This document shows, in pieces, positions 63,464-63,503 of a stretch of DNA of 63,503 nt. The notes beneath the pieces are model-generated. The model was given only the letters and a program-made list of their open reading frames with translations, did not search any database and was not told the DNA's origin. The stretch comes from Sandaracinobacteroides sayramensis (lineage in GTDB: Bacteria; Pseudomonadota; Alphaproteobacteria; Sphingomonadales; Sphingomonadaceae): assembly GCF_022014495.1 (NCBI RefSeq), contig NZ_JAKLSQ010000004.1, positions 1-63,503 of the forward strand. The letters are read 5' to 3'. The translations under genes were made by a program, and so were the position numbers. Every line of letters begins with the position of its first letter. Positions within the stretch are counted from its first letter, which is position 1.

Positions 63464-63503
63464 GGAAATTTGGGACGATGGCTGGCCGCAAATCCGAACC
63501 GGC

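Overview
The window is high-GC DNA from an alphaproteobacterium, most likely of the order Sphingomonadales. Supporting signs are an ATP12-type F1 assembly chaperone, a BolA / J-domain / CobS / CobT gene set, a PKHD-type hydroxylase of the TIGR02466 family, a large TonB-dependent receptor, an EPS export block resembling the spsF-D-C-E order of sphingan (gellan-type) loci, and an exosortase system with an accessory protein of the kind I associate with sphingomonad XrtV. The genus cannot be settled from the sequence alone. Coding density is high and many neighbours overlap by 1-4 bases (ATGA/GTGA junctions).

Region 1 (1-15,700) is mainly housekeeping. It holds a TPR protein and an ABHD10-like hydrolase (both -), RecQ, a small secreted protein, CobT (-), a membrane-anchored penicillin acylase, BolA (-), a J-domain protein, an FMN-dependent alpha-hydroxyacid dehydrogenase (-), a TPR protein with two TonB-like domains, CobS and RarA. 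Region 2 (15,600-21,100) holds a 26-residue membrane peptide, a YjbR-family protein, an orphan contractile tail-sheath-like protein, a DUF429-like protein, and a tight operon of crcB, an RluC-type pseudouridine synthase, a HAD phosphatase, a small membrane protein and ATP12. Region 3 (21,100-32,200) has PccB, a three-gene set of membrane protein, DUF2141 protein and GT4 glycosyltransferase, a Baeyer-Villiger-type monooxygenase, an S41 peptidase, a DUF1905 protein, a beta-barrel protein, a PKHD hydroxylase, tRNA-Asn and an acyltransferase-3. Region 4 (32,300-42,800) holds 2-oxoacid:ferredoxin oxidoreductase (korAB), an ECF sigma / anti-sigma / Spy-like trio, a TonB-dependent receptor with a divergent TetR regulator, a thioesterase, a class IV aminotransferase and a photolyase.

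Region 5 (42,895-63,240) is an exopolysaccharide locus. On the minus strand are the priming glycosylphosphotransferase, EpsI, an exosortase broken by a one-base frameshift, and an export block (beta-barrel, OPX, Wzc-like and CpsD-like proteins). On the plus strand are the exosortase accessory protein, an AAA ATPase, two GT2 glycosyltransferases, an EpsD-like lipoprotein, a pyruvyl transferase with an F420-hydrogenase-beta-like partner, the four dTDP-L-rhamnose genes and a UPF0104-type membrane protein. Together these can prime, build, decorate (rhamnose, possibly pyruvate) and export a polysaccharide. Wzx and Wzy are not seen and may lie outside the window.

Six copies of a dispersed palindrome (mirrored arms starting CGTCACCCCGGG) sit between genes. 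A second, two-hairpin element occurs at the left edge and twice, in mirror image, near 25,850. The items most worth a second look are the orphan tail-sheath gene, the frameshifted exosortase, the CpsD-like protein without its Walker A lysine, and the two structured repeat families.
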